DNA from: a bacterium
GTDB lineage: Bacteria; Sumerlaeota; Sumerlaeia; SLMS01; JAHLLQ01
Assembly: GCA_020444065.1 (NCBI GenBank)
Contig: JAHLLQ010000009.1
Location: forward strand, 62,001-126,000
Reading direction: 5' to 3'
Length of the DNA: 64,000 nt
A model generated the notes under the pieces. The model saw only the letters and a program-made list of their open reading frames with translations. It made no database searches and was not told the DNA's origin. The position numbers and the translations under genes were made by a program. Position 1 is the first letter of the stretch; the number at the start of each line of letters is the position of its first letter. Positions 53,609-62,445 of the stretch are shown here, piece by piece.

Positions 53609-54535
53609 TTGGGTCAGTTCTTGTCGCCAGAGAAACCTAATCGCTTTGCCCAGGAGTTAGAGCTGCTTCATTCGCGTATTGAAGCGCTGAAGGCAGATAA
53701 TGCCAAGTTGCGCCAGCAGGCCGAACAGGCCGCCGCCCAACTGAACAACGGTAACAGCCACCAGGACATGAAGCACCTGCTCGATGCCAGTCGTCGGCAG
53801 ATGCACGAGATTTCCCGCGTCCATTCGCGGTTCCTGCCCATGCGGTTTCCGATGATGGGCGGGTTGGAGTTCGCCGCCCACTGTCGGCCTTGCGCCGACG
53901 TCGGCGGCGATTTCTATGATGTGATCAATCTGCCCGATGGTCGCATCGCCGTGGCAATGGCGGACGTTTCCGGCCATGGTGCCTCGGCCGCGGTGGCGAT
54001 GGCGACAGCGCGGGCGCTGCTGCGTGCCGCCCTCGCCGACGCATTTGGCGACACCGGTCCAGCGGAAATCCTCATGATGCTGTCCCGCTGGATGCAGGGC
54101 CAGCTTGAGATTGAGCAGTTCGTGACCATGTGGCTCGGCGTCTGGGATCCGGCCTCCGAGGAACTCCAGTACGCCAGCGCCGCCCATCCCCCGGCCGTCA
54201 TCTGGAACAATGAGGATCGGGACCCCACGTACCTCCGAGTTTCCTCCACCACGCCACTTGGTTTGACCGGGGTGGAGCCTCTGCCGGCGGAGGAGGGCAG
54301 CGTGAGCCTGGAAATCGGCGACCGCGTATTCCTGTACACGGACGGCTGGAACGAATCGCCATCTGTCAGCGGTAAGTTCCTTGAGGGCGACGCGTTCCTG
54401 GAACTGCTGGCCAATTCCGAGGGCCAGCCGGCCTCGCAGGTTCCGCTCATGCTCTTCACGGAATTCGAGCGTCACGCCGCCAACTCGCGCATTCGCGACG
54501 ACATCAGTTTGTTGGTTTTCGATCGTTTACACTGA
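53609..54535 (+). CDS. SpoIIE-type serine phosphatase with N-terminal coiled coil
   Basis: A 308-residue cytoplasmic PP2C/SpoIIE phosphatase. Residues 15-70 are a predicted coiled coil (LHSRIEALKADNAKLRQQAE); residues 85-305 are the phosphatase with ADVGGDFYDVINL, MADVSGHGASAAV, ASAAHPPAVIW, VFLYTDGWNES and RDDISLLV. No input domain other than the coiled coil. Start is taken as TTG at 53609, with no strong site nearby. It is the second orphan phosphatase of this class in the window; its STAS substrate is not visible here. Confidence 0.87.
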   Translation: MGQFLSPEKPNRFAQELELLHSRIEALKADNAKLRQQAEQAAAQLNNGNSHQDMKHLLDASRRQMHEISRVHSRFLPMRFPMMGGLEFAAHCRPCADVGGDFYDVINLPDGRIAVAMADVSGHGASAAVAMATARALLRAALADAFGDTGPAEILMMLSRWMQGQLEIEQFVTMWLGVWDPASEELQYASAAHPPAVIWNNEDRDPTYLRVSSTTPLGLTGVEPLPAEEGSVSLEIGDRVFLYTDGWNESPSVSGKFLEGDAFLELLANSEGQPASQVPLMLFTEFERHAANSRIRDDISLLVFDRLH

Positions 54536-54555
54536 GAGAAGTTGGGGAAACGGCC

Positions 54556-55215
54556 TTACTCTTCCCGCTGGGTCTCGTGCTGGCGGGAGGAGGCGTTTCG
54601 TTCCTGCTCGATAGTGGCGCGCAGTTGGACGTTGACGAGCTGCAGCCGGCGGAGGACCCGGCGTTCCTCCAGGATGCTTTGCCGATCGTAGGCATCCTTG
54701 ATCAGGACCGAGGCCACTTGGTCGGCGATGATGCCGGGGTGAAGGTGGGTATTCTCCAGATTCGTCAGCGAGTGCCGCAAGTTGGGGCGCAGGGCAGCGA
54801 GCCGTTCGGCGTTGCGAACGAGATGCGCGGTGGCCTCGTCGATGCCGGTCCGGTCGGCCTCCGGCATCAAGTCAACCAGCGAGACCACCTTGGCGCGGCG
54901 ATAGGGGCGGCCTTTCAGCTCCTGGACGACCGCGGCGCGCTCGATGCCCTCGAGCAAGACGTCGAAGCCGCCATCGTCGGGTTCTTCTTCGAACAAGATA
55001 CGGGCGATCGTGACGGTGCGGAATACGGGCGGCCGGCCGAAGTAGTTCTGCTCCCAGCCTCGGCGCAGTTGAGCGGTGGCTACGCGGCGCTCGCCGGCGA
55101 TGGCATCCTGGATCATCTTCACGTAGCGGGGCTCGAAGAAGTGCAGCGGGATCGTCGTGCGCGGGAACAGGACGAGCCCTGGGAGCGGGAATAGTGGAAC
55201 TATCTGGTGATTCAC
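54556..55215 (-). CDS. LON substrate-binding domain protein
   Basis: A 219-residue protein that matches the N-terminal (LAN/PF02190) domain of Lon but has no ATPase or protease part. Motifs: VPLFPLPGLVLFPRTTIPLHFFEPRY (shown in part), GIERAAVVQELKGRPYRRAKV and a C-terminal helix bundle. Such stand-alone proteins occur widely; their role is unclear, perhaps substrate handling for a protease. GTG at 55215 gives the usual family length; an ATG at 55302 is an alternative with a poor site. Confidence 0.85.
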   Translation of the reverse strand: MNHQIVPLFPLPGLVLFPRTTIPLHFFEPRYVKMIQDAIAGERRVATAQLRRGWEQNYFGRPPVFRTVTIARILFEEEPDDGGFDVLLEGIERAAVVQELKGRPYRRAKVVSLVDLMPEADRTGIDEATAHLVRNAERLAALRPNLRHSLTNLENTHLHPGIIADQVASVLIKDAYDRQSILEERRVLRRLQLVNVQLRATIEQERNASSRQHETQREE

Positions 55216-55609
55216 AGCCGCAACCGCCTCTCTGTGTTGTCGATCGTTTGCCCTTCCCGGGTGTTGGTCGCAGCCGGGGCGATGGCCGCACATCAGAAGC
55301 ATAGGCCCATAGGGGCCTTCTTCGTCAAGCCGCCAAGGGGAGAAAAACTCACCGAAGCTCACGTCAGGGAATGTTGCATATGTGCATCCTTGATTTGCGA
55401 CTCGCATTGTCGCCTTGCATCGGGGACTCGCGTCCCAGAGCCAACTCGGCCTCGTATGACAACTGATCTCATTGGGCTTAGGGCTGTTTTTGAATTTTGG
55501 GTGAAATTCCCGTGAGCTGGTACGAGCGTTGATAACTCTAATATTGGCAAGTGAATGAGGACAGGGGTTCGAGAACGAACGGAAGCAAGCAAAAGGGGGA
55601 ATATCAAAA
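55216..55609. other. Intergenic region
   Basis: 394 bp between the LON-domain gene and the small membrane protein. It includes a short GACTCGCGTCCCAGAG near-palindrome near 55425 and AT-rich patches at 55460-55560. I see no gene, repeat family or definite promoter. Confidence 0.4.
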
Positions 55610-55756
55610 ATGTCTGAGAAAATCGATCGATGTGCCGATTGGTGGCTGGAAAATCGCTTACAAGTGATGTCGGGTGTGAAATGGGGGGTGCTACTGCTGG
55701 CTGGATGCGGCTTTATCTACTTTCTCACCCAGTTTGACTGGTCTACCCTGACCTGA
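55610..55756 (+). CDS. Small single-pass membrane protein
   Basis: A 48-residue open frame: a polar N terminus (MSEKIDRCADWWLENRLQ), one hydrophobic segment (GVLLLAGCGFIYFL, about residues 26-39) and a short end QFDWSTLT. AGGGGG lies 9 nt upstream of the ATG, and a strong terminator follows 44 bp after the stop, which supports a real transcription unit. It resembles no family I know. It could be a tiny membrane regulator. Confidence 0.6.
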   Translation: MSEKIDRCADWWLENRLQVMSGVKWGVLLLAGCGFIYFLTQFDWSTLT

Positions 55757-55799
55757 AGCGCGCGCAAGGACAGTTTGGAATCTCTAATCGAGTGGGTTC

Positions 55800-55837
55800 G
55801 ATTCCCCCGGCCATGGCGGCCGGGGGAATCTGTTTTT
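55800..55837 (+). terminator. Strong rho-independent terminator
   Basis: A perfect 13-bp stem GATTCCCCCGGCC / GGCCGGGGGAATC with a 5-nt loop, then TGTTTTT. It ends the unit of the 48-residue protein. The upstream GGGTTCGATTCCC looks like a tRNA T-arm, but no tRNA is present. Confidence 0.93.
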
Positions 55838-55967
55838 ACTGCTCCTCCGGCTGTTAGACCTTGCAGCTTTCCCTCGACAATGTGCGGGCGCAGCCCACAA
55901 TCGGCCCATCAGTAACATCATATTCCTGCCCGCTCCATCGCGGTGACGGGTCCTTCAGGAGCCTGCC

Positions 55968-58418
55968 TTGAAACAAAAGCTGATCAACTGTCTTCCTCTT
56001 TTCCTGGGAGCCCTGATTCTCGCGCCGACGGCTCGCGCGGCGAATGTTGATTTCCAGGCGGCCATCAACGGCGCCGCCGGTGGGGTGCTGAACCTGGATG
56101 CGGGGAACCTGTATGTCGGTCCCGCCTATCTGGGATCGGACCTCGTGATTAATGGCAATGGGGCCACCGTCGATTTGGAGATCGGGGCGGATCCGGGAGA
56201 GTCGCTTTGGCTGATGGCCGGCGAGGGGGTTACGCTGACGATCAACGATCTGACGTTCATCAATGGCGAAGTGGGGGTCCTTTTTGGCGGGGGGGCTGTT
56301 GGCACTCTGACCAACGTAACCTTCGAACAGATTAAGACCGGCGGCCAGGGCGTCAGCGCCGCCGGGGGCGGGGCGCTGGATCTGACGAATTGCACGTTCG
56401 ACGGGATGGATCATGCCGGTATGTATGTGGGCTGGAACATGGCTGCGTTTGGCGGAATCGCCATGACCGTGGATCAGTGCAATTTTACGAACGTTGGCAG
56501 CGGCATTATCGGAAATGGCGGGAGCCTGACGCTGACATCGACGGATTTCCAGGTGAGCGACGTCGGTGTTGCAATGGGCGGCAACACGATAACGGCCTCG
56601 GGATGCACCATTCAGGGGACGCCGGACTACGGGTTTCATCTTTACGTTTTCGACAGCACAAACCCGACCCTGACGTTGGAACAAACCACGATCTCGAATG
56701 CTGCGACTGCGGTTCAGATCGCAAATGGCGATCTGACAATTCGGAATTGCCAATTCTCGAACGGCGTACAGGGCATCTCGGCCATCAGTGGTTTGGGATC
56801 ACCCGGAAAACACGCGGTGATTGAGAATGTCGACATCACCGGCGCCAGCCTTGTTGCTTTCAACGTTCCGAATGGAGGCTATGTCGATATTACCGGCGGT
56901 GCCTGGAATCAGTGTCAGGGAACGATGTTTCTCGACAACGGTGTGCACGCAACTGTGGCGAATTTCTCCGCCAATGTGGAGCCCGTTCACACGCCTGGAG
57001 ACAGCATCCGCTTCCAGAATGGCTCGACGATGACGATCACAAACTCGGTTCTGACGGGTGGGGTGAATAACCTGAAGTTCGTCAGCGATTCGACTTTAGT
57101 CGCTCGAAATGTTCAATTCATTCGTCCGTATTTCTCCGGCATTATCTGTGAAGACAATTCCAATGCCGATGTCGAGAATTGCGAGTTTATCGACAATGGA
57201 ATGGACGGCTTCTATACCGGGCTGGCCGTCCTGAATCGGCCGAGCAATGGACGAGTCGTGAATAACCGAATTACAAGGGCTGGCGCGGGCGAGCCGGATG
57301 AATCCATCGGTCGCCCTGTTCAGGCCGGCTCCGGGATTGCATTGGCTGGCGAAGGCAACTGGACGGTGACGGATAATGACATTGTCGGCTCTTACGATGT
57401 GGGAATCAGCCTTGGCAATAATACCACTTCCATCGTCCGGAGAAATAGCATTGTAGACAATCGTCTGAGCGGAATTACAATTCACAATATTGCATACACT
57501 GCGATCGAAGACAATTTGATCGTCGGGCATACCGGCGATGGGCAGTCGGGGATTGTTCTTCTGAATGCAACCTCCGGTGGGATAAACATTCAGCGAAACC
57601 TGGTGGCGGAGAATCGGTTTGGCATTTCGGCGTCCCAGGTGGGTGATTCAATTACGATCAGCGATTGCTTGATTCCTTACCAGGATGTTCAAGGCATCGT
57701 AATGAACGCTGGGACGGCCTCTGCGTATCGGTGCGGTCTTGTCAATGCGACGGACTTCCTCGTTGTCTTTGCCGGTCCCGCGGCGGGCGTGATTCATGAC
57801 TCCTCGCTGATGTCTACCGCAAATCTGGGTGTGTACCAGGGAACCGGCGGACCCGCCGATGCAACGAGTAACTACTGGGGGCCGAATGGAGCAACATCCG
57901 GTCGCGCAAAGACCGTTTACCACAATGCGAACGTGAATCCGACTCGTTCATCGTCGCCGGTGGAACTGTATTATAGCGGCGACACTTTCTCCGGTCGCGC
58001 ACCAGTCACTGTAACGAACTCTGGCAGCACGTGGGCGAATGTCTCGAGTCCCGCCGCGACCGAGTCGCGAACGGTGATGGGAATGATGCGCCGGATTTCG
58101 GACTTGGCAGACACCCCGCCGACCGGAGTTTCGGATGCACGCGCGATCTCTCTTTGGACGTCAGAGAACTGGCGAAAGCGAACGGATCTCGTGACGATCG
58201 ATGTGCAGACAAGCGCCGATCGCGATGGGCTGGTTCTGGCGCTCTACGATCGGGATGCGGGTGAGTTGATTCCCGTTGCTCTGACAACGCCGAAGGGCGG
58301 GACGACGGATCATGTGGAGTTTTCTATTCGCGCATCCGATATGAAATGCGGCACGTACTATCTGGCCGACATTCCCCTCACAGTGGGGGCAACGGGATTC
58401 ATGATGACCGGTCCGTAA
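55968..58418 (+). CDS. Secreted right-handed parallel beta-helix protein
   Basis: An 816-residue exported protein. The signal peptide (residues 1-24, ending PTARA) is followed by about 600 residues of beta-helix rungs: repeated LTLTSTDFQVSD, LTIRNCQFSNGVQGIS, VENCEFIDNGMDG, IVRRNSIVDNRLSGI and similar NxIxxN patterns. The last 130 residues form a separate beta-sandwich. Beta-helix proteins of this kind bind or cleave polysaccharides; I see no clear catalytic set. Start is TTG with AGGAG 6 nt upstream, giving an intact signal peptide. Confidence 0.85.
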   Translation: MKQKLINCLPLFLGALILAPTARAANVDFQAAINGAAGGVLNLDAGNLYVGPAYLGSDLVINGNGATVDLEIGADPGESLWLMAGEGVTLTINDLTFINGEVGVLFGGGAVGTLTNVTFEQIKTGGQGVSAAGGGALDLTNCTFDGMDHAGMYVGWNMAAFGGIAMTVDQCNFTNVGSGIIGNGGSLTLTSTDFQVSDVGVAMGGNTITASGCTIQGTPDYGFHLYVFDSTNPTLTLEQTTISNAATAVQIANGDLTIRNCQFSNGVQGISAISGLGSPGKHAVIENVDITGASLVAFNVPNGGYVDITGGAWNQCQGTMFLDNGVHATVANFSANVEPVHTPGDSIRFQNGSTMTITNSVLTGGVNNLKFVSDSTLVARNVQFIRPYFSGIICEDNSNADVENCEFIDNGMDGFYTGLAVLNRPSNGRVVNNRITRAGAGEPDESIGRPVQAGSGIALAGEGNWTVTDNDIVGSYDVGISLGNNTTSIVRRNSIVDNRLSGITIHNIAYTAIEDNLIVGHTGDGQSGIVLLNATSGGINIQRNLVAENRFGISASQVGDSITISDCLIPYQDVQGIVMNAGTASAYRCGLVNATDFLVVFAGPAAGVIHDSSLMSTANLGVYQGTGGPADATSNYWGPNGATSGRAKTVYHNANVNPTRSSSPVELYYSGDTFSGRAPVTVTNSGSTWANVSSPAATESRTVMGMMRRISDLADTPPTGVSDARAISLWTSENWRKRTDLVTIDVQTSADRDGLVLALYDRDAGELIPVALTTPKGGTTDHVEFSIRASDMKCGTYYLADIPLTVGATGFMMTGP

Positions 58419-58425
58419 GTCTCGC

Positions 58426-60969
58426 TCAGTCGTCGAGTCGGAAGCGTTTCAGGAGCAGCGAATTGCTGACGACGCTGACGCTTGAGAGGGCCATGGCGGC
58501 GGCGGCGAACATCGGCTGCAGCACGCCGGACACGGCGACCGGAATCAGAATGATATTATAGATGAATGCCCAGAAGAGATTCTGCACAATCTTGCGCATC
58601 GTCGCACGAGACAGGCGAATCGCGCGGTCCACGCCGAGCAGATCGTCGCCGATCAGCGTAATGGAAGCGGACTCGATCGCGACGTCAGTTCCGCTGCCCA
58701 GCGCGATGCCGATGTCGCTTTGCGCCAGCGCCGGGGCATCGTTGATTCCATCGCCAACCATCGCAACGAGACCATCGGTCTCTTTCTGCAACTGGCGAAT
58801 CTTATCTGCCTTGTCGCCCGGCAATACTTGCGCGAGGACGTGCTCTTCAGAAATCCCCGCCTCGCGCGCGACGGCTTTTGCCGTTCGTTCATTATCGCCG
58901 GTGATCATCCAAACCTGCATGCCGGAGGCGGAAAGGCGCTCCACCGCTCGATGGCTGGATGCCTTGATTCGATCGCCGATTGCAAGGAAGGCAAGGAGCG
59001 AGCGTTCTTCCAGGTCAGTCAGGCACACTGTTGTCTTGCCTTCGCCTTCAAGTTCCGCCTTGCGCTGGGTTTGTTCATCCGAAAGAGCGATTTCATATTT
59101 CTCCAACAGGCGTGTTGTTCCGATTGCGTAGCGCCGGCCGGCGACATCGGCGATGACTCCCGCGCCGGTTTCGGACTGGAAGTTCTGCGCTTCTTCCAGC
59201 TCAACCTCTTCATCGGACGCGGCATTGACGATTGCCTGCCCCAGTGGATGTTCGCTCGACTGCTCGATGCTGGCAGCGATTTTCAGCAGTGACTGGCGAT
59301 CATCGCCGTAGACTTCGATGTCGGTCAGCTTTGGTTTGCCTTGCGTGATTGTGCCTGTCTTGTCGAGCACGACAACACCGAGACGTTTTGCACGTTCGAG
59401 AGATTGTGCGTCGCGAATGAGGATTCCGTGCTGTGCACCGAGACCCGTGCCGACCATAATCGCCGTCGGTGTCGCGAGCCCCAATGCACACGGACAGGCA
59501 ACGATTAGCACGGCCACGGCGTAAATCAGTGCGGCCGTCCAGGACGAACCCAAAACGCCCCAGCCGAGAAATGCCAGCGTTGCAATCGCGATTACGGTTG
59601 GAACGAAGACGCTTGAGACTTTGTCGGCAATGCGCTGGATATTGGCTTTGCTGGCTTGCGCTTCTTCGACCAGTTTCACGACCTGCGCCAGCATTGTGTC
59701 GCTTCCAACGCGTGTGGCGCGTAATTTGAGTTGTCCGCTTCCGTTGATGGTCGCGCCGATCACCTCGTCGCCATCGGACTTGTCGACGGGCATCGGTTCG
59801 CCGCTGATCATCGATTCGTCGACGGACGAGGAACCGGAAACAACCTTGCCGTCGGTCGGGATCTTCTCGCCTGGACGCACGAGCAGCACATCGCCCTGCT
59901 GGACGTCTTCGATGGCAACTTCCACGTACTCGCCATTGCGTTCCACGCGCGCCGTCTTCGCGCCGAGTTCGAGCAACTTCTCGATCGCATCGCCAGCCTT
60001 GCCTTTCGAGCGCGCTTCGAGCCACTTGCCGATGCTGATAAACGTGAGAATCATCGCGGCGCCATCGAAGTACACTGCCCCGCCGCCGATCTTCGTTCCC
60101 AGCCAGAGCGCAATCAGGACGGCAACCGAATACAGGTAGGCCGCGCTGGAACCCATCGCGATCAGTGTGTCCATGTTGGTGCTGCCATGGCGCAGCGATT
60201 TGAGTGCGCTGACGATAAACGGCCAGCCGACGAACACCATCGCGGCCGTCGCCAGTGCGAGAATGATCACCATTCGCCCGAGGAAATCGAAACCGCTTCC
60301 AAACCAATGAGGCCCCATCTGCAGAACTGCCAGCGGGATGGAGACGGCGATTCCGATCAGCATCCGCCGTCGCCATTGCATGGCATCGCGGTGCCGGCGT
60401 TGGGCACGCTCTGATCGAAGTTGCATCGATTCGGCATGGGTGCTGTGCGACTCATCCGCGATCGATTCGACGGAGTAACCCGCGTCGCTCACGCACTGGC
60501 GCAGATGGGGCTTGATGTCGTCCGGATCGGCTCCTTCGGCCAGGGACACCGTTGCCTGCTCCGTGGCGAAGTTGACTCGCGCGGCAGTCACACCGTCCTG
60601 GCCGGCCAAGGCCTTCTCCACGCGGGCCACGCACGAGGCGCAGTGCATCCCGCCGATGTCCAGCGTCAGTGTCGCGGCGCCTTCGGGCAATTCCGGCACC
60701 TCCCGCTCGGTTGGGGGGACCGGGCATTCGGCCGGGGCCTCTTCCTCATCCCACGGCCTGGCCGAGTAATCCTCCTCGGCCAGCACCGCGTTGATTGCTT
60801 CGATTTCGGGGCTGGCACCCTCGGCATTTACGATCGCGCGGGGCGGTTCGAGCGTAACCTCGGCGGACTCCACGCCGTCCATGGCCTCCAAGGCCTGCTT
60901 CACGGCGCGCACGCAGTGCTCGCACGTCATTCCGTCGATGCGATAGCGGCGTTCTGTGAGCTCCGGCAT
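58426..60969 (-). CDS. copA: Copper-translocating P1B-type ATPase
   Basis: An 847-residue Cu+ export pump. Two N-terminal metal-binding domains with GMTCEHC and GMHCASC; eight membrane helices; the CPC ion site in [12 protein letters not shown]; phosphorylation site DKTGT; HP motif SEHPLG; and GDGINDAP. The linker between the two HMA domains is long and acidic. The ATG at 60969 is preferred, with GAGGA 7 nt upstream. No CueR/CopY regulator or chaperone gene is next to it. Confidence 0.96.
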   Translation of the reverse strand: MPELTERRYRIDGMTCEHCVRAVKQALEAMDGVESAEVTLEPPRAIVNAEGASPEIEAINAVLAEEDYSARPWDEEEAPAECPVPPTEREVPELPEGAATLTLDIGGMHCASCVARVEKALAGQDGVTAARVNFATEQATVSLAEGADPDDIKPHLRQCVSDAGYSVESIADESHSTHAESMQLRSERAQRRHRDAMQWRRRMLIGIAVSIPLAVLQMGPHWFGSGFDFLGRMVIILALATAAMVFVGWPFIVSALKSLRHGSTNMDTLIAMGSSAAYLYSVAVLIALWLGTKIGGGAVYFDGAAMILTFISIGKWLEARSKGKAGDAIEKLLELGAKTARVERNGEYVEVAIEDVQQGDVLLVRPGEKIPTDGKVVSGSSSVDESMISGEPMPVDKSDGDEVIGATINGSGQLKLRATRVGSDTMLAQVVKLVEEAQASKANIQRIADKVSSVFVPTVIAIATLAFLGWGVLGSSWTAALIYAVAVLIVACPCALGLATPTAIMVGTGLGAQHGILIRDAQSLERAKRLGVVVLDKTGTITQGKPKLTDIEVYGDDRQSLLKIAASIEQSSEHPLGQAIVNAASDEEVELEEAQNFQSETGAGVIADVAGRRYAIGTTRLLEKYEIALSDEQTQRKAELEGEGKTTVCLTDLEERSLLAFLAIGDRIKASSHRAVERLSASGMQVWMITGDNERTAKAVAREAGISEEHVLAQVLPGDKADKIRQLQKETDGLVAMVGDGINDAPALAQSDIGIALGSGTDVAIESASITLIGDDLLGVDRAIRLSRATMRKIVQNLFWAFIYNIILIPVAVSGVLQPMFAAAAMALSSVSVVSNSLLLKRFRLDD

Positions 60970-61073
60970 GGGGGAATCCTCGGGGCGCGGGAGTGGTAAA
61001 GGTGCGCCGGTAATGTATCGGTGCAAATTCCGCGCCGTCGTCTTGCGGCTTGCCGCCGCGAGGCGATCCTGTC

Positions 61074-62318
61074 ATGATTCCGCAAGTTCCGCAATGGGAG
61101 CAATCCGTGCGCATTCTCCACGCACTCAATTCCTACGAAGAGGACGGTCCAGGACACCTGCTGTTCCGGCTGTGCCAGCGCTGGCGCCCGATGGAAGGGT
61201 TGCAGATTGGCACAGTGGCGCTCAGCCGCGGCGGGCCGCTGGAGGATCGATTCCGCGAGTTGGGCATCTCGACGGAATTGGTCGAATCGCGCGGTACGGC
61301 CGGGCTACTGCATTTGAAGGAGTGGGCCCGCGGCCTATCCAAGCGCCTGGATTCCCCGGACGTCATCCACAGCCATCTCTTGTGGCCGGACCTTTCGTTG
61401 CGGCTCGTGCACAAGGAACTTGGCAGGATCCCACTCGTGTCAACATGCCACGGGCTGCACGCGCTGGACGAGAAGGGAATCGTCAAGGGTCTCGCGTACC
61501 GCGTGATGGAGCGCTCGACCCGGAAGCACTGCTCGGCGTGGATCGCGATTTCCGAATTCGTGCGCGAGCAGATGCTGGCCGCGGACTATCCAAAGGAGCG
61601 CGTTCACCTGGTTCGCAATGGCGTGGATTGCGTGCAGACGTACCCGATTGCCTCGCACAGGAAGCAGCAACTGAGGCGCATGTTGAACTTGCCGCTGGAG
61701 GTCCCTCTGATCGGTGCCGTCGGTACGATGCGCGCGTTGAAAGGGCACGACTATCTGCTGCGTGCGATGCCGGCGATTCTGGAGAAGCATCCGGAAACGC
61801 ACCTGCTTTTGATCGGTGCGGGACCGGCAAGGGACGAAATCGAGAGCGAAGTCAGTCGGCTCAATCTAGACGACCGCGTGACGATCATTGGTCCGCTGTC
61901 GACGATGCTGCCGCAGATTATGTCATTGTTGGATATATTGGTACATCCCAGTTTGATTGAGGCGTTCGGTCTCGTTGTCGCCGAAGCGCAGGCCTGCGGC
62001 ACGCCCGTGATCGGCAGTCGCGTCGGCGGTATTCCGGAGAATATCGTCGATGGGGAAACGGGCTTCCTTGTCGATCCGGCCAGCCCGGATCAGATCGCCG
62101 AGAAGGTCATCCTGCTGCTGGACGATCCGATGCTCCGGGCGCAATTGGGGGCACAGGGACGCGCTTTCATCAATGAAGAGAGGGAGTTGGGCACCACCGC
62201 TGAGGGCTACGTGGAGTTGTGGCGCCAGATCGTCGGCTGGACCGAATCGTCTCTCTTTCCCGAAGATGACGAAGAACAAGAGCAGGCCTTCGATACGCGC
62301 GAGTTCAAGCTGGACTGA
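61074..62318 (+). CDS. Family 4 glycosyltransferase
   Basis: A 414-residue GT-B fold sugar transferase. Residues 12-180 are the acceptor side (ILHALNSYEEDGPGHLL, then HSHLLWPDL); residues 185-390 carry the donor side with GAVGTMRALKGHDYLLRAM, LLIGAGPARDEIE, HPSLIEAFGLVVAEAQACG (the EX7E motif) and GGIPENIVDGETGFLV. Likely adds a hexose in LPS, exopolysaccharide or capsule synthesis. The start ATG has GAGG upstream; the 24-bp longer frame overlaps nothing recognisable. Divergent from copA. Confidence 0.93.
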   Translation: MIPQVPQWEQSVRILHALNSYEEDGPGHLLFRLCQRWRPMEGLQIGTVALSRGGPLEDRFRELGISTELVESRGTAGLLHLKEWARGLSKRLDSPDVIHSHLLWPDLSLRLVHKELGRIPLVSTCHGLHALDEKGIVKGLAYRVMERSTRKHCSAWIAISEFVREQMLAADYPKERVHLVRNGVDCVQTYPIASHRKQQLRRMLNLPLEVPLIGAVGTMRALKGHDYLLRAMPAILEKHPETHLLLIGAGPARDEIESEVSRLNLDDRVTIIGPLSTMLPQIMSLLDILVHPSLIEAFGLVVAEAQACGTPVIGSRVGGIPENIVDGETGFLVDPASPDQIAEKVILLLDDPMLRAQLGAQGRAFINEERELGTTAEGYVELWRQIVGWTESSLFPEDDEEQEQAFDTREFKLD

Positions 62319-62445
62319 TTCCAGAACAAATGACCGAAATTCTGTCGGGTTTCGTTGCGCGGGCGCGCGAGCCGTTATAACGTTAATGTCAATGCGTCGC
62401 GCCGTCGGGGGGCGCGTGCCATTCGATTCAGGAGATTCGCGCGAT

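Noticed and set aside
55780-55812. tRNA gene (GGGTTCGATTCCC T-arm)
   Set aside because: No matching acceptor strand, D-arm or anticodon arm upstream; the sequence is half of a terminator stem.
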